This document shows positions 6,977 to 15,819 of a stretch of DNA of 32,472 bases, piece by piece. This stretch comes from a virus: positions 1 through 32,472 of IMG/VR virus record IMGVR_UViG_3300043499_000030; one strand, written 5' to 3'. The notes beneath the pieces were generated by a model. The model was not told the origin of the DNA. It made no database searches and worked only from the letters and a program-made list of their open reading frames with translations. How positions within the stretch are numbered: position 1 is the first letter of the stretch; each line of letters begins with the position of its first letter. A program made the translations under genes and the position numbers.

Positions 6977-7170
6977 GTCTTACACGCCCGCAGGATCTGC
7001 GCGATCATCTCGATGTTCGCCTTGTCCCTGGTGCTTGCGTTCTCGGCAACGTCCTTGAGCAGCAGTGTGACGAACACCAGAAACGCCACGTTGACAGTAA
7101 GTAATGCAATCGCAATCGGGCTGCCGCTCATCCCCGCGATCGCGGCCTTGAAGGCTTCGGTGAACGGCAT
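6973..7170 (-). CDS. Single-pass membrane protein, possible holin or inner spanin
   Basis: A 65-aa protein: short N-terminal amphipathic segment (MPFTEAFKAAIAGMSG), one clear transmembrane helix at about residues 18-39 (IAIALLTVNVAFLVFVTLLL), then a polar helical tail KDVAENASTRDKANIEM ending near a Cys. With the N-terminus inside, the tail would lie in the periplasm, as for an inner spanin, though it is short for that. I recall similar TM-plus-tail peptides ending in Cys in alphaproteobacterial podophages without proven function. It overlaps the lipoprotein gene by GTGA, which suggests the two act together. Confidence 0.78.
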   Translation of the reverse strand: MPFTEAFKAAIAGMSGSPIAIALLTVNVAFLVFVTLLLKDVAENASTRDKANIEMIAQILRACKT

Positions 7171-7176
7171 GTGTGC

Positions 7177-7692
7177 TCACGGGTGGTGCGGGTGCTCCAG
7201 GCGGTCGAGCCGGCGGTTGATCCGTTCGAGCGTGCGCAGGATGTCGCGCTCGATCGCGGTCGGCCCCGGCTCCGGCGGCGGCGGCGGATCGGTGAACGTG
7301 CCGGCGGCTTGGTTGTAGACCTTGCCGCCGAAGTCCTTGAACGGGTCGCTGCCGGTGTAGCCGGTGATCTCGATCACCTCGGCGCCGTCCGGGAACAGCA
7401 TGGTGCTGTCGTACAGCGCCGTGCTGACGATGTGCAGCGTGTCGCGCAGGTGGACGGTCGCCTTGACGCTGCCCGGCTGGAAGCGCGACGGCGGCGCCGG
7501 CGCCTTCGGCAGCGGGTTGCCGTCGACGTCCACCACCGGCATCGGGATCGAGATCTTCTGGTCCGGCTTGACGTAGCCGTACCAGTCGAGGTTGTCGCTC
7601 GCTCGCTTGGCGAACATGACGCCCGGCGGGAAGGTGGCCGGCACCGTCGTCGGCGTGTAGCGAACCCAGTTGCCGTGGCTGATGATGTTCAT
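7177..7692 (-). CDS. Tail-fibre-linked hypothetical protein
   Basis: A 171-aa protein coupled to the tail fibre gene by an ATGA overlap. The first half looks like a small beta domain (WVRYTPTTVPATFPPGVMF, then DNLDWYGYVKPDQ), the second has a Pro run (TDPPPPPEPGPT) and a C-terminal helix with heptad character (IERDILRTLERINRRLDRLE) ending in HPHHP. The position straight after the fibre would suit a fibre-assembly chaperone or fibre tip component. No family is recognised; the role is inferred only from position. Confidence 0.78.
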   Translation of the reverse strand: MNIISHGNWVRYTPTTVPATFPPGVMFAKRASDNLDWYGYVKPDQKISIPMPVVDVDGNPLPKAPAPPSRFQPGSVKATVHLRDTLHIVSTALYDSTMLFPDGAEVIEITGYTGSDPFKDFGGKVYNQAAGTFTDPPPPPEPGPTAIERDILRTLERINRRLDRLEHPHHP

Positions 7693-9266
7693 GTGTAGCT
7701 CACTGTGACGAAGCCGGTGCCGACGATGTCGACCTGCAGATAGCGGTAGCGCGGGAACAGGGTCGAGGATCCATTGATGCCGGCGAAGCCGGTCACCACC
7801 GCGCCGGCATACGGCTCGGCCATCGGCGTGCTGTTGAGGTGCGAGTTGTCGCCGGCCAGCGCCAGCCGGGTGCCCTTGAGCGGCGCGGTCAGCTCGCGCG
7901 TCGTCCAGAACTTGAACTGGTTCGGCGTGAACGAGACGCCGCCGGCGTAGAAGTTTGCGTCGGCGGCCATGCCGAAGTTCTGGGCGAACGCACCCTGCTT
8001 GTAGAAGCTGACGAACGGCTCGCCGGTCGTGCCGCTGTTGAAGATGGTCTTGGCGAAGCCGGCCTGCGTGATCACCGTGCCGTTCGGCTCGATGGTCGAC
8101 AACCCGCCGGTTGCCTGGATGGTGACCGGCGCGACGAACGATGCCGTGCCGGTGACGCTGAGCGCCCCGCCGATGCCGACGTTGCCGCCGGTCGTCAGGC
8201 CGCCCAGCAGTGCCAGGGTGCCGACGCTGCTGATCGTCGCCAGCGTATCGATGAAGTTGCCGTTGTTGTCGCCGTGCGCAAACGTCAGCGTGCCGCTGAT
8301 GTTGTACATGCCCAGGCCGACCGAGCCGTTCCAGGCAACGAAACCAGGGTTTGACACATTGCTGGCGATGAACTTGCCGCCGAAGCTGTACACCGCGCTG
8401 GCGACGTTCAGCACGCTGTTGATCGCCATCTGGCCGGTGAACGTGCTGGTGCCGCCGACATTGAGCGTGGTGCCGACCCCGAGCGCGCCGTTGACGTTGG
8501 CCGAGCCGAACGCCGTGAGCGTGTTGCTGGCGCGATCGATGGTCAGCGAGTTGCTGATGAAGATGCCGGCGTCGCTGTAGCGCGAGATCGCGAACACGCT
8601 GCCGGCGTTGGCGCCGCTCTCGGGGTCGCCCGAGCCGAGCACCAGCTCCCAGCGTGCCGAGGCGCCGACGCCGCCGACGATCGACGCTCGCGCCGCGCTG
8701 GTGCGGCTCAGCGACAGCGTCGGGTTGACCATCTGGATCATCAGCGGGCCGGTCATCGTGTCGCCGGCCCGGTCCACCTTGGCGAGGTTCGCAGCAGCGA
8801 TGGCATTGATGGCGCGGGTGTCGGCCTGCAGCCAGCTGCCCCAGGTGCCGGCCCAGCGCTCGCGGACATACTTGACCGGCGGGATGGTCAGGGCGGGCTG
8901 GCCGGCGCCGCTGCCGAGCGCGGTCGCTTCGAGCACCATGTAGTTGGCGTCGATCTGATAGGCGATGCCGGTGAACGCGGCTGCGGTCGGCGCGCCGGTA
9001 GCGCCGGCCGCGGAGTAGAACGAGCCGGGCAGGAACGGGAAGCTGTCGTAGTTGGTCACCTGCTGCGAGGCAGCCTCGCCGCCGAGCGCGATCAGCGCGT
9101 CGCGCGGATTGGTGGCGCCGGTGCCGCCGGCGATGATCGGCCGTGGCCAGTTCAGGTCGTGCTCAACGTCGGAGACGAAGTTGTTATACTTGGCGCTCTC
9201 GATCGTCGTGTCGGTCACGCCGAGCGTGCCGACTGGTATGGTGTAGACCCCAGAACCGTCGCGCAT
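7689..9266 (-). CDS. Tail fibre protein
   Basis: A 525-aa receptor-binding fibre. The N-terminus (MRDGSGVYTIPVGTLGV, then IESAKYNNFVSDVEHDLN and RPIIAGGTGATNPRDAL) is the virion-anchoring pattern I know from fibres of podophages. The middle consists of repeated short strands rich in Gly, Thr, Val and Ser (for example GNVGIGGALSVTGTASF), as in triple-stranded beta fibre shafts. The C-terminus ends in aromatic beta residues (YRYLQVDIVGTGFVTVSYT) and has no S74 chaperone. AGGAGA precedes ATG 9266, and the upstream stop overlaps this site. It likely recognises the host surface. Confidence 0.88.
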   Translation of the reverse strand: MRDGSGVYTIPVGTLGVTDTTIESAKYNNFVSDVEHDLNWPRPIIAGGTGATNPRDALIALGGEAASQQVTNYDSFPFLPGSFYSAAGATGAPTAAAFTGIAYQIDANYMVLEATALGSGAGQPALTIPPVKYVRERWAGTWGSWLQADTRAINAIAAANLAKVDRAGDTMTGPLMIQMVNPTLSLSRTSAARASIVGGVGASARWELVLGSGDPESGANAGSVFAISRYSDAGIFISNSLTIDRASNTLTAFGSANVNGALGVGTTLNVGGTSTFTGQMAINSVLNVASAVYSFGGKFIASNVSNPGFVAWNGSVGLGMYNISGTLTFAHGDNNGNFIDTLATISSVGTLALLGGLTTGGNVGIGGALSVTGTASFVAPVTIQATGGLSTIEPNGTVITQAGFAKTIFNSGTTGEPFVSFYKQGAFAQNFGMAADANFYAGGVSFTPNQFKFWTTRELTAPLKGTRLALAGDNSHLNSTPMAEPYAGAVVTGFAGINGSSTLFPRYRYLQVDIVGTGFVTVSYT

Positions 9267-9275
9267 TGCAATCTC

Positions 9276-11333
9276 CTACGGCCGGATACGCTGCTGGCCC
9301 GTCCAGGGATTGACGCCCCTGCGCCGTTGATCGAACGCTTCAAGTCTATCAGCTATCGCCTGCACCGCATCCGGGTTGCGCTCCATCAGCGTCCTGGCGA
9401 TCGCCGCTCGCTGCGCGGCGCTCTCGCCCTTCGCTGCGGTCTTGATGAAGTCCATGATGCTGGTCGCGGCGTGCATCGGGTTGCCGCTGGCGACCGACGA
9501 GGCCAGCCCGAACACCTGGGCGCCACCGGGGCCGGCCGCGGCGTCGGCGATGTTCTCGGCGGTCGATGAGCCGCCCAGCGCCGCGTGCGACCCCTTGATC
9601 ATGCTCTCTTCGCGGTTGAGGAATTGCCGCAGCTGGTCAGGCTGCCCCGGCTGCCGCGGTCCCTGGTACAGCGACAGCTCGTTCAGCTCGTTGGATCCCT
9701 TCAGCGCCTTCTCGCGCAGCTGCGCCGGGAAGTTGCCGCTGCGTTCGAGCGGCTGCACCGCCTTGTCGGCGTAGCCGATGCGGGCGCCCTGCTTCTCGGC
9801 ATCGGTCATGGCGCGGAAGGTGTCGAGGTTGTCGGCATAGCGGCCGCGGGTCGCCATATCCTGGCCGGTGCGGACGGCGTCCTTCACCTCCATCGGTCCC
9901 CGGTACAGCGCCCGCGCCATCGCATAGTCCGGGTTCAGCGCGTCCATGTTCTCCAGCAGTCGGTTCTTCATGATGGTCAGCGCCCGGCCCTCGGCGTTGA
10001 CCCGGCCGGTGACCGCGTCGGTGTTCTGCTCGATCATGTTGTCGAGGCCGACCTTCAGCGTGTGCAGCGTCTTGGTGTTCGGCACGCCGCTGATCACCGG
10101 GTCGCCGGCCTCGTTGAAGCCGGTGATCGCCGCGTCGGTCGGGTTGAATGGCCGGCCGCTGCCGGCCGTCTCCAGCTGCTGGATCCTGACGCCGCGGGCG
10201 ATGCCCTGGCGGCCGGCCGGGGTTTGCAGGATCTCGTCGATCGCGTTGTTCCAGACCGGCCCGGAGTGCTCGGCCTGCCGGTAGAGCGGCCCGGCTGTCC
10301 GGTTGGCGTGGTCGATCAGCTGGTCGGTCGCCTGCCGGGCCGTGCCCTGGACGCCGAGCGCACGATTGACCTCGCCGACCACCCGCGTCGGCATGTTGAG
10401 ATCGCGGTTGGTCATGAACTCGGTGATGCGGTCGCGGGCCTCGCCGGGGATCTTGGCCAGGATGCCGAGCTTGCGCTGGCCCTCCTTGCCGATCGCGTCG
10501 GCCAGGGTGTACTCGGTCTGGCCGGCGGCGTGCGCGTCGCTGACCCGCTTGGTGATCTCCTCGACGCTCAGCCCGCTGTCGCGCACCGCCTTGTTGATCT
10601 GGCTGGTGGCGATCTTCTCCGGGTCGATCAGCCGCGGCATCTGCAGCGCCCTGGCCACCGGCTTGACGCCGTACTCGATCGCCTTCGGCAGTGCGGCGCC
10701 GACCACGCCCAGCGCCGGCGCGTAGGTCACCGCCTTCTCGGCGCTGTCCTGCAGGCCCTCGCCCTCGCCGAAGCCCAGCACACCGCCGAGCGCGGATCCC
10801 TTGAGGAAGTGCTCGCTGGCCTTGGCAACGCCGGCCGGGATCTGCTTGGCGCCGAGGCCGAGCTGCGGGATCGCCTTGAACGCGGTGATCGCCTGCGGGC
10901 CGGCGTTCGACAGTGCGCTGCCGGCGCTGCTCAAGCCGCCGAGCAGCTCGGCCGCGGCGCCGCCAAAGCCTGCGGTGTTCTCGTCGATCTTCTGATTGCG
11001 CAGCGTCTGCGCCGCCTTGCCGTAGCGGTAGGCTTCCGCCGGGTTGAGCGTGCCGTGCCGGTACATCTCCAGCGGCACCGACATCCCGGCGAGGGCCTCG
11101 TCCTCCAGGCCAAGCGTAAAGCCTCGCGCCGCCCGGTCGGCGTAGCCCTCGGCCAGCGGCACGCCCTTGCGCAGCAGCGCGTCGCGGCGGGCGATCGCGT
11201 CCTGCATGTACTTGTCCGGCGGCTCGGGCGGCGCCGGCGGCGGCGTGGTGATCGGCACCTCGGCCGGGTTGGTCATGTCCGGCGGCAGCGGCGGCTTCGG
11301 CACCGTGGTGTCGTATTGGTCCCAGTAGCTCAC
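9276..11333 (-). CDS. Large internal/ejection-type virion protein
   Basis: A 685-aa protein starting at a GTG that overlaps the preceding stop (GTGA). The first 40 residues are Pro-rich and disordered. Then come Ala/Gly-rich segments such as GFGGAAAELLGGLSSAGSAL and a Gly-rich FGEGEGLQDSAEKAV that could insert into membranes, followed by a long helical, charged C-terminal two-thirds (for example EEITKRVSDAHAAGQ, TLADAIGKEGQRKLG). Large helical proteins at this place, next to a transglycosylase-bearing protein, are the internal core or ejection proteins of podophages. I recognise the general type, not a named family, and no catalytic motif is evident. Confidence 0.78.
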   Translation of the reverse strand: MSYWDQYDTTVPKPPLPPDMTNPAEVPITTPPPAPPEPPDKYMQDAIARRDALLRKGVPLAEGYADRAARGFTLGLEDEALAGMSVPLEMYRHGTLNPAEAYRYGKAAQTLRNQKIDENTAGFGGAAAELLGGLSSAGSALSNAGPQAITAFKAIPQLGLGAKQIPAGVAKASEHFLKGSALGGVLGFGEGEGLQDSAEKAVTYAPALGVVGAALPKAIEYGVKPVARALQMPRLIDPEKIATSQINKAVRDSGLSVEEITKRVSDAHAAGQTEYTLADAIGKEGQRKLGILAKIPGEARDRITEFMTNRDLNMPTRVVGEVNRALGVQGTARQATDQLIDHANRTAGPLYRQAEHSGPVWNNAIDEILQTPAGRQGIARGVRIQQLETAGSGRPFNPTDAAITGFNEAGDPVISGVPNTKTLHTLKVGLDNMIEQNTDAVTGRVNAEGRALTIMKNRLLENMDALNPDYAMARALYRGPMEVKDAVRTGQDMATRGRYADNLDTFRAMTDAEKQGARIGYADKAVQPLERSGNFPAQLREKALKGSNELNELSLYQGPRQPGQPDQLRQFLNREESMIKGSHAALGGSSTAENIADAAAGPGGAQVFGLASSVASGNPMHAATSIMDFIKTAAKGESAAQRAAIARTLMERNPDAVQAIADRLEAFDQRRRGVNPWTGQQRIRP

Positions 11334-14323
11334 AGGCCACCACCGATCCGGCGCCGTGGCACCGTCAGCTCGCGGCCGTCCGGCGAGATGAAGCGCTGCC
11401 CTGGCGGCAGGATCAGCTCGTCGCCCGGCTTCGACACCCTGACCGGCGGCTTCTCCAGCTGCCGGGCGTAGAGGTGGTCGGAACTCTCCTGCAGCGCCGC
11501 CCGGATCGCCGCCTGCCCCTGCTGGCCGGACGAGGCCTCGACCGCGTCGACGAAGCGGTGCCGGCGGGCCGACTTGTCGGCCAGATCCCGCGCCGTGTCG
11601 CCGACCGCCGGCAGGTAGGCCGGCAGGTTACGGGCCGCCTCGCTCGGGTTGACCGCGGCGCCGCTGGTGCGCTGCATGAAGCCGCCTTCGAAGTTGTTCA
11701 TCGCGGCTTTCGAGCGCCGGTAGGCGTCCGACGCCGTCAGGTTGCCGATCAGCGGCACGTCACGCAACCGCTCGGCCGGGACGGTCAGCGCCTTGCCCAT
11801 CTGCAGCTCGTTGTCGAGCAGATGCAGGTCCGGCCGCACCCGCTGCACGAACTCCTGCGCATGGGCTTGGTCGGCGGTCATCTCCTCCTTCTTCGGCTGC
11901 GGTGCGCCGGGTGGCACCGCATAGGGCTGCTGCGGCGTGCCGGGCGGCGCATAGGGTCGCTCGAACTGCGTGCCGCCAGCCGCCAGCGTGTCCGGCTTGG
12001 TGGCTTGCCGCTGCTTCTCTGCGAGGTCGGCGATAGCCTTCTCGCGCTCGCGCTGCACATAGTCTGGGCTATTCTCACGCTGCATCTTGGCCAGCTCTTC
12101 GCGCAGCTTGCCGGCGATCGCCGGCTGGTTGGCCTCGTCGGCGAACTTGATCTTGCGTTCGAGGTTTTTCATCGGCGCCTCGCGCGACGTCTCCTGGTGC
12201 TTCAGCTCGGCTGCCTGCCAGCGCTCGCGCTGGTCGACATAGCGTGCCCAGTTCTTCTCGTCGGTCCAGGCCCGCTCCTTCTCCAGCAGCGCCGCCTGAT
12301 CCGCGGCGTATTGCCGGGTGGTTTCACTGGCTTGCGGACTGCGCATGGCATTGCGCCAGTACGCCTCGCGCGGGCTGAGCGGCGTGCGCTGCGGTTCGAT
12401 CGGCGGATCGCCGGGGTGCGGCGCGATCAGGTCCGAGCCGTCGTCCTGTGGCGTGCCCGGCGGCTTGGTGATCCGATCGTTCGGTGTGCGCGGCCCTGGC
12501 GCCGGCGCGATCGTGCTGCCGCTGAGCGGGGCCGGGTTGAACATGCTGGGGTCGAGCTGGCCGGCCTGGGCCAGCTGCACCGGCCGCTCAGACCCAGTCG
12601 TCGGGGAAGCCGGGACCGTAGTCGGTCCCGCCACGGTAGGGTCCGGGTCCGGCACCGCCGGGGCCGGGGGCTGTTGCTGTTGCTGATTGAGCAGCGTGTC
12701 GGTGATCGCGTTGCGCCGGGCGGCGACGTCGGCGTCGAGGCTCGGGCTGGCCGAGCCGATCGTGCCGAGCCGGCCGAGCGGCGCCGCGTCGTTCTGGACG
12801 TCGCCGCGGGAGGCAGTAGCGCCACGCCCGAGCAGACTGGGCCGACCGGCACCAAGCGCCACCTCCCGCAGCAGGCGGTCCTGGGCGGTGTCCTCGGGCG
12901 TGGCTGGAGCAGCTGCCTGCTGCGGCACGGCAGGCTGCTCGTCCATGAGCGGGCTGGGTCGGACGGCCAGGGTTGTGACCGGCGGCCCCTGCGGCGCAGC
13001 CGGTGCCCGCGCCTGGGCCGGCGCCGGGCCATCCTGGGGGCTACCCAGGGCGGCCTGCAGCTTGCGCATGAAGTCCTCGCCGTAGCTGCGCACGGTCAGC
13101 CGGCCGTGCGCGTCGGTGGCGCCGAGGTTGTACATGCCGCGGTCGCCGCCATACCAGTTGCGGGCGGCACCCTCCTCGCCGTACTTGGCGACGGCGTCGC
13201 CGAACTGCTGCCGGAACTGGGTGTGCTGGGCGTTCGGGTTGTTGAGGAACTCCTGCGGCGTCATGCGGTAGCCGAGCGATGCCTCGGTGCGGTCGCCGAT
13301 CTCGTCGGACATGACTTGGAACTTACCCAGCGCCCGGCCGCCCTTGGTCGGGACGCCGACCTCGCCGTAGGGATTGCGGGAGCCGCCGCTCTCGATCCCT
13401 GAGATCGCCTTCTCCCAGGCCACCTTGCGCGGGTCGTCCATCGGCCCCTCGAACGGGATGTCGGCCGCGGTCTGCGCCACCGGCGCCGGCGCCGGCGCCT
13501 GGGCCGGCGGCTCGGGCGGCGTGTAGGCCGCCTGCTGGATCGGCGGCAGCGCCGCCTGATCGGTCATCGCCCCGGCCCGGTTGGCCTCATGCTGCGGGCT
13601 GACCAGCGCCTGGGCGATCCGATCGCGCACCACGGTGTTGTTCTTGGCGAGCAGCTCGGCACGGAGCGCGTCCTTGGCCGCACCGGGGATCTCGGGCAGC
13701 GCCGCCTGCTGGTACGGCGGCGCGATGCTGCTCTGGTCCTCGGCGATCGTCGCCTGCTCGATCGGGTACTGGGTCGGGCTGGGCGCCATGGTCACCGGCG
13801 CCGGCGCCGCACTGTCGGCGTTGTAGACCGGCGCCACGTTCTTGACCGTGGACGGCCCCTCGCCGCTGTAGGACATGATGCTGCCCTCGACCGGGTTGAA
13901 CTGGCCGGAGGCCAGGGCCGGGTCGCTGTCGGGCATGATCAGCGCCGGGTCGGTCAGCACCGCCTTGTCGGTCGGCACCGGCCGCGGCGCCGGCACGGCG
14001 CCGGGGCCGCGTGTGCTGCTGCCGGGGCCGCGTGTGCTGCTGCCGGGTGCTGCCGGCGTCGTCGCCGGTGGCGCCCCGGTCTGGATCGCCCGGTCGCCCT
14101 GCTTGAACCTCTCCTCGGCCTGCCGGTCGCGCCAGTCGCGCACCGCCTCTCCCAGGCTCTCGCCGAAGTAGGTCAGGCCTTCGCCCAGGGTCTTGGGGAA
14201 GCCCTTCTTGCTGGCCGCGATCGCCGCGGCGATCGCCCGCCGGCGCTTCAACTCCTCCAGCGTCGGTGCCTCGGCGTTGCCACCGAAGATGAACGGGATC
14301 GTGTCGCTGTCGATCAGTGCCAT
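11330..14323 (-). CDS. Virion-associated lytic transglycosylase, ejection protein
   Basis: A 997-aa protein. Residues about 300-420 form an SLT-like lysozyme-fold domain: EKAISGIESGGSRNPYG with the likely catalytic Glu311, then ALGKFQVMSDEIG, and later EGAARNWYGGDRGMYNLG. Flanking parts are very Pro/Ala/Gln-rich linkers, followed by a Lys/Glu/Arg-rich helical region (about residues 640-780) and a helical C-terminal domain. Such proteins travel inside the capsid and locally open peptidoglycan during DNA entry, as gp16 does in T7. The start ATG follows the S74-protein stop by one base. The N-terminal linker carries a duplicated heptapeptide. Confidence 0.87.
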   Translation of the reverse strand: MALIDSDTIPFIFGGNAEAPTLEELKRRRAIAAAIAASKKGFPKTLGEGLTYFGESLGEAVRDWRDRQAEERFKQGDRAIQTGAPPATTPAAPGSSTRGPGSSTRGPGAVPAPRPVPTDKAVLTDPALIMPDSDPALASGQFNPVEGSIMSYSGEGPSTVKNVAPVYNADSAAPAPVTMAPSPTQYPIEQATIAEDQSSIAPPYQQAALPEIPGAAKDALRAELLAKNNTVVRDRIAQALVSPQHEANRAGAMTDQAALPPIQQAAYTPPEPPAQAPAPAPVAQTAADIPFEGPMDDPRKVAWEKAISGIESGGSRNPYGEVGVPTKGGRALGKFQVMSDEIGDRTEASLGYRMTPQEFLNNPNAQHTQFRQQFGDAVAKYGEEGAARNWYGGDRGMYNLGATDAHGRLTVRSYGEDFMRKLQAALGSPQDGPAPAQARAPAAPQGPPVTTLAVRPSPLMDEQPAVPQQAAAPATPEDTAQDRLLREVALGAGRPSLLGRGATASRGDVQNDAAPLGRLGTIGSASPSLDADVAARRNAITDTLLNQQQQQPPAPAVPDPDPTVAGPTTVPASPTTGSERPVQLAQAGQLDPSMFNPAPLSGSTIAPAPGPRTPNDRITKPPGTPQDDGSDLIAPHPGDPPIEPQRTPLSPREAYWRNAMRSPQASETTRQYAADQAALLEKERAWTDEKNWARYVDQRERWQAAELKHQETSREAPMKNLERKIKFADEANQPAIAGKLREELAKMQRENSPDYVQREREKAIADLAEKQRQATKPDTLAAGGTQFERPYAPPGTPQQPYAVPPGAPQPKKEEMTADQAHAQEFVQRVRPDLHLLDNELQMGKALTVPAERLRDVPLIGNLTASDAYRRSKAAMNNFEGGFMQRTSGAAVNPSEAARNLPAYLPAVGDTARDLADKSARRHRFVDAVEASSGQQGQAAIRAALQESSDHLYARQLEKPPVRVSKPGDELILPPGQRFISPDGRELTVPRRRIGGGL
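14000..14041. repeat. Perfect 21-bp tandem duplication inside the transglycosylase gene
   Basis: The 21 bases at 14000-14020 are repeated exactly at 14021-14041. On the - strand they encode two copies of SSTRGPG in the disordered N-terminal linker. The repeat keeps the frame. Identical third bases point to recent slippage or duplication. Confidence 0.93.
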
Positions 14324-14324
14324 G

Positions 14325-15818
14325 TCACGCCGCCTTCAGGATGCTGCCCATCACCATGCCGGTGTTGATGTGGCGGATGCCGCGGCGGTCCTTCGCGACC
14401 GCCCGTGGGTTGATCTTCTCGACGTCCTGCGCCATCGGCCCGACGTGTCGCGCGCTGCTCGGGTCGGCCTTGTAGCTGTACTCGTAGATCGGCAGCTCCT
14501 TGCGATCGCCGTCATCGCCGGCCGCGAACACCGTCGCCATCGGCGTGATGTTCTCCTTGGTGCGCTCGTCCGACATCTTCATCATGCCGCCGAGCATGCC
14601 GAAGATGCCGCCCATCAGCGCGTTGCTGTTCTGGCTCTCCTGCTTGTAGACATCCATGTCCTGGCTGAAGCGAGTGTTTATAAGCCCGGCGACGTCGGTG
14701 GTCGGGATCTGATTGTTCGGCGTGTTGACGAAGTTCGGATTGTTGATCTGCGAGCCGCTGAGCAACGAGCTGATCTCGTTGATCGGCTGGTTGCGCATCG
14801 CATACTGCTCGTTCATGTACTGATTGCGCGCCATGTTCTGCGCGTTGAACCCGGCCTGCCCCTGCGCCATCTGCTGCGCGAGGCCGGCGTTGGCGAACTC
14901 GCCACGGGCGGCCTCCTGCGTGAAGCGATCGCGCTGCGCCGCGTTCCAGAACTGACCCTCGGCGTTCGATTGCTCGAAGTCGCGCTGCTGCGCCTCGTTG
15001 GCGAACGTGCCGCGGCCCTGCGCCTGATTGTAGGCCTGCTGCTGCGCCGCGTTCTGGAAGCCGGCACGCTGCGCCGCCATGTCCATCATGCGCTGCTGCT
15101 CGGAGCCGGCCTGACTGACCGCGCCGAACCGGGCGTCGTTGGCCTGCCGGTTGTAGTCGTCCATCGCCGAGGTGTAGGCGGCGGATCCGTAGCGGATGCC
15201 CTGGTCGGCGAGCCGCTGCTCGATGTTGCCGCGCTCGCGGGCGAGCTGCGGGTTCATCCGCGACATCAGGCTGTCCTCGACGCGCTGACGGTCAGATGAG
15301 AAGTCGTCCTGCGGGCCGTAGCTGCGGGTGATGTCGCCGGCGTCGCCGAAGGTGCGCTGCTGCTGGCCGGTGCCGCGCAGCGTCATCTGCTGCTGGTAGC
15401 CGTCGTCGCCGAACGTCGTCTGTGCCTGCGGCACGCCGGTGATCATGTTCGGATCGCCGGCGCCCGGCGCATTGCCGAGATTGATGTCGCTGGCGAGATG
15501 CGATGACAGCCGCGCGCTCTGCGCGTTGGCCATGCCGGCGAGATTGTACTTCGCCGCTTGGTTCTGGTCCTCGATCGCCTGCGACTGCGGCGAGCGCAGC
15601 TGCGTCGCCGTGAACGTCGGGATGTTGACGTTCAGATTGGTGTACGGGTCGAGCCAGTTGTAGTTGCCGGTGACGTCGTAGCGCAGCGAGCCTTCCGGCG
15701 TCACCTGATTGGTGTTGTTCAGGAACGCATTGGCCAGCGACGTCGCGACGTTGGTCGACGTCGAGGCGCGTGCGGTGTCGACCGGGTTCGGTGCAGCTGG
15801 AGGATCCGGCTTGCCCAT
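14325..15818 (-). CDS. Ejection-type protein with 18-residue repeats and S74 chaperone C-terminus
   Basis: A 497-aa Gln/Asn/Ala-rich virion protein. The middle has three tandem 18-residue helical repeats (from F254, F272 and F290) and a degenerate fourth. The last about 85 residues start with MKMSDERTKENI (Ser416, Lys421) and continue with YEYSYK, HVGPMAQDVE and NTGMVMGSILKAA, the pattern of Peptidase_S74 intramolecular chaperones, which may self-cleave just before that Ser. These domains normally sit on tail fibres, but this protein has no fibre-like beta repeats. Position between small structural genes and the transglycosylase suggests an internal or tail-associated protein. The start is one base after the previous stop. 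Confidence 0.84.
   Translation of the reverse strand: MGKPDPPAAPNPVDTARASTSTNVATSLANAFLNNTNQVTPEGSLRYDVTGNYNWLDPYTNLNVNIPTFTATQLRSPQSQAIEDQNQAAKYNLAGMANAQSARLSSHLASDINLGNAPGAGDPNMITGVPQAQTTFGDDGYQQQMTLRGTGQQQRTFGDAGDITRSYGPQDDFSSDRQRVEDSLMSRMNPQLARERGNIEQRLADQGIRYGSAAYTSAMDDYNRQANDARFGAVSQAGSEQQRMMDMAAQRAGFQNAAQQQAYNQAQGRGTFANEAQQRDFEQSNAEGQFWNAAQRDRFTQEAARGEFANAGLAQQMAQGQAGFNAQNMARNQYMNEQYAMRNQPINEISSLLSGSQINNPNFVNTPNNQIPTTDVAGLINTRFSQDMDVYKQESQNSNALMGGIFGMLGGMMKMSDERTKENITPMATVFAAGDDGDRKELPIYEYSYKADPSSARHVGPMAQDVEKINPRAVAKDRRGIRHINTGMVMGSILKAA
14898..15059 (-). repeat. Three tandem 54-bp (18-residue) coding repeats
   Basis: Residues 254-271, 272-289 and 290-307 align without gaps as F-x-N-x-A-Q-x-x-x-(F/Y)-x-Q-x-x-x-x-G-x. 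The second is FANEAQQRDFEQSNAEGQ and the third FWNAAQRDRFTQEAARGE. Eighteen residues equal five turns of alpha helix. A shorter fourth unit starts at F308 (FANAGLAQQ). The DNA copies differ, so this is an old protein-level repeat. Confidence 0.88.
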
Positions 15819-15819
15819 G

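Noticed and set aside
7689-9266. A diversity-generating retroelement acting on the tail fibre
   Set aside because: No reverse transcriptase gene, no template repeat and no adenine-biased variable region were found. The only polymerase is the family A DNA polymerase.
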